Source of the DNA: Prevotella sp. P2-180
Lineage (GTDB): Bacteria; Bacteroidota; Bacteroidia; Bacteroidales; Bacteroidaceae
Direction of reading: 5' to 3'
DNA length: 64,000 bases
NCBI RefSeq assembly: GCF_002251435.1
Contig: NZ_NPJI01000029.1
Location: 124,001-188,000 of the forward strand
Shown here: positions 60,400 to 64,000 of the stretch, in pieces
Position numbering within the stretch: position 1 is the first letter of the stretch
How the letters are laid out: each line of letters starts with the position of its first letter
Position numbers and translations under genes: made by a program
The notes under the pieces: model-generated
The model's database searches: none
What the model saw: the letters and a program-made list of their open reading frames with translations, nothing else
What the model was told of the DNA's origin: nothing

Positions 60400-61074
60400 C
60401 TACTCACGTAAATTGTATCCTATGGTTTTGAAACCATCAGAAGATGTGTTGATGCGGATATTTACGCTGTCTGCACCAACAGTATTGAAAATGCTGACAG
60501 GAAGCGAGAAATAATATTTCTCGGTGTAATACTCTGGTATGTCTCCCTTGTCATGGAATAGTGTCATGTGAAGTGTGTTCAATGATTTATGGAGCGTGAT
60601 GGAGTCAGCTACAAGAGTAATTCTGTGTAGTGCTGAGTTCTCGTTTACAGTGCCCACCTTCAGCGTAAAGGCAAAGTTGATGTAGCGTTTGCTATTGCTC
60701 GCCCATGACGATTCCAAGCCGATGGGGTCTGTCTTCATGACCTTTATGGAATCTCGCGAGGTGACGCGCAGTTGGTTCATCTGCGAGAGTCCCATGATTT
60801 TGGCAGTATTGTTTGCCATCTTGTTATAGTATAGTATGGCCCGATAGGTGCTGTCGGCTGTTTTTGTCCACGACACTTCAATGGGTGTTGAAATGACGAG
60901 TGAGTCTCCATTGTCGGTTATAGCATAGTCAATCTTTTTCTCGCTGTTGACATGTGCTTCCACAAAGTCGGCTGTCATATTTGAGTATGTACCCTCGCCT
61001 TTGTCGTAGGAATCTTGTTCACAGGAACAAAAGAATGCCATTATTGCTACTATATATATAATAAGGTGGCGCAT
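60400..61074 (-). CDS. NigD-like lipoprotein, second copy
   Basis: 224 residues. Lipoprotein signal ending at Cys18 (FCSC). The C-terminal half repeats the pattern of the NigD-like protein at 40046-40762: ALHRITLVADSITL, MTLFHDKGDIPEYY, and YYFSLPVSIFN. The N-terminal half has VSWTKTADSTYRAILYYNK. Function is unknown. It is 14 bp after the acyltransferase gene and 63 bp before kbl, without sigma or anti-sigma genes. Confidence 0.72.
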   Translation of the reverse strand: MRHLIIYIVAIMAFFCSCEQDSYDKGEGTYSNMTADFVEAHVNSEKKIDYAITDNGDSLVISTPIEVSWTKTADSTYRAILYYNKMANNTAKIMGLSQMNQLRVTSRDSIKVMKTDPIGLESSWASNSKRYINFAFTLKVGTVNENSALHRITLVADSITLHKSLNTLHMTLFHDKGDIPEYYTEKYYFSLPVSIFNTVGADSVNIRINTSSDGFKTIGYNLRE

Positions 61075-61088
61075 TACGGAATTATTAA

Positions 61089-62249
61089 TTATGGATTTTC
61101 AATGTTCTTCTTGTTGCGTGCCGGATTTGCGTACATTGTAAGCATACGTTCGCGAAGGAAGGGCTTGTCGGGGGTAATGCCTAATTTGTTCAGCATGTCC
61201 ACAGTTTTTGAAAGTTGTTTTGCAATGTATTGTTCAAAAGTGGCTTTTTCTGATTCTGAATAGCCACCATGTGACGTACCTTCAAGAATGTCGAGGGCTG
61301 CGAGGTTGTTTGGGTAGAGACGATAGTTAGAGTGTATACATTTGTCAATGTGTGACGCTACGACCTTGAAGATGTCGCCTTTGGGTGTATCGGCAGGTAT
61401 TTGTTCAAGATAGTCGTCGATGGCCGGTGCACAATGATAGTGAATAGCTCCCTTGAAGCCCATGATGCCGGTTTGCATGCTTAGGACGTCGTCTTGCTTG
61501 CTTTTCTTCCATCCTTCAATGTCACGCTTAAGTTGGAACTCTGCAGCCTTTAGATAGTCGCATGGGTCATATTCATAGCTGATGGACAGTGGAACTATGT
61601 GAAGTTGCCTTAGTCTTTCCGTTGCAGAACCTTCGCCTCCCATTGCCATCATCTTCAATATGGCCTCCTGAGTTCGGTCGTCGCTGTCTTTGGCTCGTCC
61701 TTCACGTTGTGCAATCCATATATTGTCATTCTTTTCGTTTATCACCAAGTGCATGTATTCCGACATTCGCTTGCTATTGGTCAGCATTTCCCTGATGCCT
61801 GCACTACGTAGCACTATGAATGACTTGTTGACTCTTACGAGGTCTTTTATCCATGGGGCTGCAAGGAGATTGTCGCCTATGGCTATTTCGCAAGTGGTCT
61901 TGAAACCACTGTCGATAAGCATAACATCGAGCAGAGCAGAGTCGAGCACGATGTCGCGATGGTTGCTGACGAAAGTGTAGCGACGATTGATGTCGATATT
62001 TGTGATGTCAATATCGCAGCCTGTACTGGCTTTGGAAAGAAGGTCCTTGAGGAAGGGGTAGCAGAAGGTAACCTGAAAATCAAGGTTTGTCTTGCATTGC
62101 TTTAACTTTGCCGACAATGCCTCGAAAGGCACATGTGGAAATACTTTCTCAACAACAGCCTTGAACTGTGGGTCTGCCGTCAGTCGTTCGTATGCCTCAG
62201 GCAAGTCTTCTGGACCGTAGGCACGAATATCGTCAAATTCTTTATTCAT
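61089..62249 (-). CDS. PlsC-like phospholipid/glycerol acyltransferase
   Basis: 386 residues. A lysophospholipid acyltransferase domain at about 75-270 shows VSNHRDIVLDSALL, IVLRSAG, IAQREGRAKD (the counterpart of FPEGTRS) and HIVPLSISYEYDP. The usual HxxxxD motif has five residues between His and the next Asp here. It would transfer a fatty acyl group to a lysophospholipid or related acceptor at the membrane; acceptor unknown. It follows ddl by 60 bp. Confidence 0.8.
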   Translation of the reverse strand: MNKEFDDIRAYGPEDLPEAYERLTADPQFKAVVEKVFPHVPFEALSAKLKQCKTNLDFQVTFCYPFLKDLLSKASTGCDIDITNIDINRRYTFVSNHRDIVLDSALLDVMLIDSGFKTTCEIAIGDNLLAAPWIKDLVRVNKSFIVLRSAGIREMLTNSKRMSEYMHLVINEKNDNIWIAQREGRAKDSDDRTQEAILKMMAMGGEGSATERLRQLHIVPLSISYEYDPCDYLKAAEFQLKRDIEGWKKSKQDDVLSMQTGIMGFKGAIHYHCAPAIDDYLEQIPADTPKGDIFKVVASHIDKCIHSNYRLYPNNLAALDILEGTSHGGYSESEKATFEQYIAKQLSKTVDMLNKLGITPDKPFLRERMLTMYANPARNKKNIENP

Positions 62250-62270
62250 AATATCTGTTTTTTTTAAGTA

Positions 62271-62306
62271 TTCTCTACCCTCTACCTTCCACCCTCAACC
62301 TTCTAC
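62271..62306. repeat. Purine/pyrimidine tandem tract between ddl and acyltransferase
   Basis: Imperfect CTCTACC, CTTCCACC and CTCAACC units in a row fill most of the 60-bp gap. The style is like the GAAGAATGA and GGAGTTAA tracts elsewhere, with a different unit. Confidence 0.6.
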
Positions 62307-62309
62307 TCA

Positions 62310-63323
62310 TCAAAACTGATTCTCCACAATGTCAGTCAACACGTCGCTCATCTTCAATCCTGCAGCCTTTACCTGCTGTGGAATGAAACTGGTGAGGGTC
62401 ATTCCAGGAGTGGTGTTGATTTCGAGCAGGTTTATCTTGTCTACTTCTTGTCCGTCTTTTCCTTTACCCTTGCTAATAATGTAGTCGATGCGGATAATTC
62501 CGTTACAGTGAAGAATGTCGTAGATGTGGCTTGTCAGTTCTGCAACGCGTCTTGCCGTGTCGTCGTTTATACGTGCAGGAGTAATCTCCTTTACTTGACC
62601 ATTATATTTTGCGTCGTAGTCGAAGAATTCGTTGCTTGTCACCACTTCCGTTGCGGGGAAGACCACCGTTTTTTCGCGAGTCTTGTAGCAACCTATGGAT
62701 ATTTCTGTTCCCTCGATGAACGATTCCACCATTACGTCGCTGCTTTCAAGCATAGCCTTGCGTATGGCAGGAGCAAGTTGGTCTTTGTTCTTTACTTTTG
62801 AAACACCAAAGCTGCTTCCGTCTGCTGCCGGTTTTACAAAACACGGCATTCCTATGCGTTCTTCAACTTCGTCGTCGCTAACCACTTCTTCGTAGCCTTT
62901 GCGTATGAGCAGACTGTCGGCCACTGTAACACCATAGCCGCGCAGATACTGGTTGAGTACAAACTTGTCGAATGTCATGGCCTCTACAAGCACGCCGCTG
63001 GTGGAATATGGAATACCAATAAGTTCGAAATAGCCTTGGAGAATGCCGTTCTCACCAGGAGTCCCGTGTATGGTGATGTATGCGTAGTCGAAGAATGTCT
63101 TTTGACCATTATTCATGAACGAGAAGTCGTTAAGGTCTATTCTTGAAGTGGTTCCGTCGCCTAAGTCTACGTTCCAGTCAAGTCCTTTTATTGCAACTAT
63201 ATATACATCGTAACGATCTTTGTCGAAGAATGAGTACAGACCTTGTGCTGATCGGAGTGAAACATCGTGCTCCGAAGAGTCGCCACCGCAGACGATGGCT
63301 ATTTTCTTTTTCTCTTGTTCCAT
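62310..63323 (-). CDS. ddl: D-alanine--D-alanine ligase
   Basis: 337 residues, ATP-grasp enzyme making the D-Ala-D-Ala dipeptide for peptidoglycan. Visible are the N-terminal IVCGGDSSEHDVSLRSA, ITIHGTPGENGILQGYFE, FVKPAADGSSFGVSK, and the metal-binding LLEINTTPGMT. In many bacteria ddlB lies in the dcw cluster between murC and ftsQ; here it is about 46 kb away, after an rluD-type gene. The 46-bp gap after that gene suggests co-transcription. Confidence 0.95.
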   Translation of the reverse strand: MEQEKKKIAIVCGGDSSEHDVSLRSAQGLYSFFDKDRYDVYIVAIKGLDWNVDLGDGTTSRIDLNDFSFMNNGQKTFFDYAYITIHGTPGENGILQGYFELIGIPYSTSGVLVEAMTFDKFVLNQYLRGYGVTVADSLLIRKGYEEVVSDDEVEERIGMPCFVKPAADGSSFGVSKVKNKDQLAPAIRKAMLESSDVMVESFIEGTEISIGCYKTREKTVVFPATEVVTSNEFFDYDAKYNGQVKEITPARINDDTARRVAELTSHIYDILHCNGIIRIDYIISKGKGKDGQEVDKINLLEINTTPGMTLTSFIPQQVKAAGLKMSDVLTDIVENQF

Positions 63324-63370
63324 TGTTGTAATACTTGTTGTGTCTATATAAAGTTTTTTCTTTTATACTT

Positions 63371-64000
63371 TTATACCTTCTGCGAAGGCGTGTATCGACG
63401 CCATTTCTCCAGAAGATTTCCCAGGTCTTCCGGTATGTCTGACGTGAAGTCCATCTGCTTTTTTGTCCTTGGGTGCACAAAACCAAGTGTCTTGGCGTGC
63501 AGGGCTTGTCGAGGGCATGTCTTGAAGCCATTGAGGACAAACTGCCGGTAGCTCCCTGTGCGTTCACCGCGGAGTATCTCGGTGCCGCCATAGCGTTCGT
63601 CGCTGAACAGTGGATGCCCTATATGTTTCATGTGGGCACGTATCTGATGGGTGCGGCCTGTTTCCAGTATGCATTCAACCAACGTTACATATCCGAAGCG
63701 CTCCAATACCTTGTAATGGGTTACTGCCGGCTTGCCTATATCTGAACCCTGGGGAAATACAGCCATGCGAAGCCTGTCTTTAGGGTCGCGGCCGATGTTG
63801 CCTTCTATCGTGCCGCTGTCTTCTACAAAATTGCCCCATACAAGGGCATTGTAACTTCTGTGTGTCGTCTTATTGAAAAACTGGACACCTAACGAAGTCT
63901 TGGCTTCTGGCGTCTTTGCTATCACAAGAAGGCCGCTTGTGTCTTTGTCTATTCTATGCACAAGGCCTACTTGTGGGTCGTTAGGGTCATATGTCGGTAT
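63371..64000 (-). CDS. RluA/RluD-family 23S rRNA pseudouridine synthase, 5' end outside window
   Basis: 210 codons, cut at the right edge; the N-terminal S4-like part is missing. The catalytic motif is HRIDKDTSGL, with the catalytic aspartate in RIDKDTSG, and GRTHQIRAHM follows as the second family block. The reading frame continues upstream of the motif to the edge (PTYDPNDPQVG), so the GTG at 63961 is not the start. RluD modifies helix 69 of 23S rRNA; the closer relative cannot be told from this fragment. Confidence 0.93.
   Translation of the reverse strand: MPTYDPNDPQVGLVHRIDKDTSGLLVIAKTPEAKTSLGVQFFNKTTHRSYNALVWGNFVEDSGTIEGNIGRDPKDRLRMAVFPQGSDIGKPAVTHYKVLERFGYVTLVECILETGRTHQIRAHMKHIGHPLFSDERYGGTEILRGERTGSYRQFVLNGFKTCPRQALHAKTLGFVHPRTKKQMDFTSDIPEDLGNLLEKWRRYTPSQKV

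Overview
The window is a stretch of chromosome from a member of the Bacteroidota, order Bacteroidales, most probably Prevotellaceae. The evidence is a SusC/SusD pair, Bacteroidota promoters of the form TTTG-N(about 20)-TAnnTTTG in front of several operons, the succinylated-intermediate type of ArgF, NigD-like lipoproteins, an ECF sigma factor paired with a dual-membrane anti-sigma protein, and the Bacteroidota form of the division and cell wall (dcw) cluster. The family-level placement is inference. No rRNA, tRNA, CRISPR array, prophage or insertion sequence was seen.

Region by region. 1-11.1 kb (minus strand): an arginine/proline biosynthesis operon, argR - GNAT acyltransferase - argG - small PspC protein - argC - argD - proC - XRE/cupin regulator - acyl-CoA synthetase - proB - proA - argF', then a cut-off yraN. 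A consensus promoter in front of argR overlaps a palindrome that looks like an ArgR operator, so the leading repressor gene probably controls itself and the operon. 11.2-27.6 kb (minus): the dcw cluster mraZ-rsmH-ftsL-ftsI-murE-mraY-murD-ftsW-murG-murC-ftsQ-ftsA-ftsZ followed by yqeY. It starts behind three TGGGG boxes at 10-bp spacing, a MraZ operator. 27.7-31.2 kb (minus): a DEAD-box RNA helicase and gpmI. 31.4-34.3 kb (plus): pta and ackA, split by a four-helix-bundle gene that sits between repeats. 34.4-38.2 kb (minus): sufT-like gene, lpxH-like gene, an unusual sensor kinase carrying an AraC-type HTH, and an MmcQ/YjbR gene. 38.2-40.8 kb (minus): nigD - ECF sigma - dual-membrane anti-sigma factor.

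40.9-49.1 kb (minus) is the most interesting part: an eight-kilobase cluster of envelope genes behind one strong promoter. It holds two copies of a module made of a polytopic membrane protein (motif EQxQLFL) and a beta-propeller lipoprotein that carries a CxxCH motif, a third, internally deleted copy of the membrane protein, a fimbrial-anchor-like lipoprotein and a DUF4369-like lipoprotein. I know of no described function for this combination.

49.1-50.2 kb is about 1.1 kb of non-coding DNA with two clusters of inverted repeats and a long structured leader. 50.2-56.9 kb (plus): a SusC/SusD pair and a lipoprotein with an internal duplication, closed by a terminator. 57.1-62.2 kb (minus): threonine catabolism (kbl, tdh, threonine aldolase) behind a NigD-like lipoprotein and an acyltransferase. 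62.3-64 kb (minus): ddl and a cut-off rluD-type pseudouridine synthase. Short tandem GAAGAATGA-type tracts recur between genes in several places and in two cases form the start codon region of the next gene.
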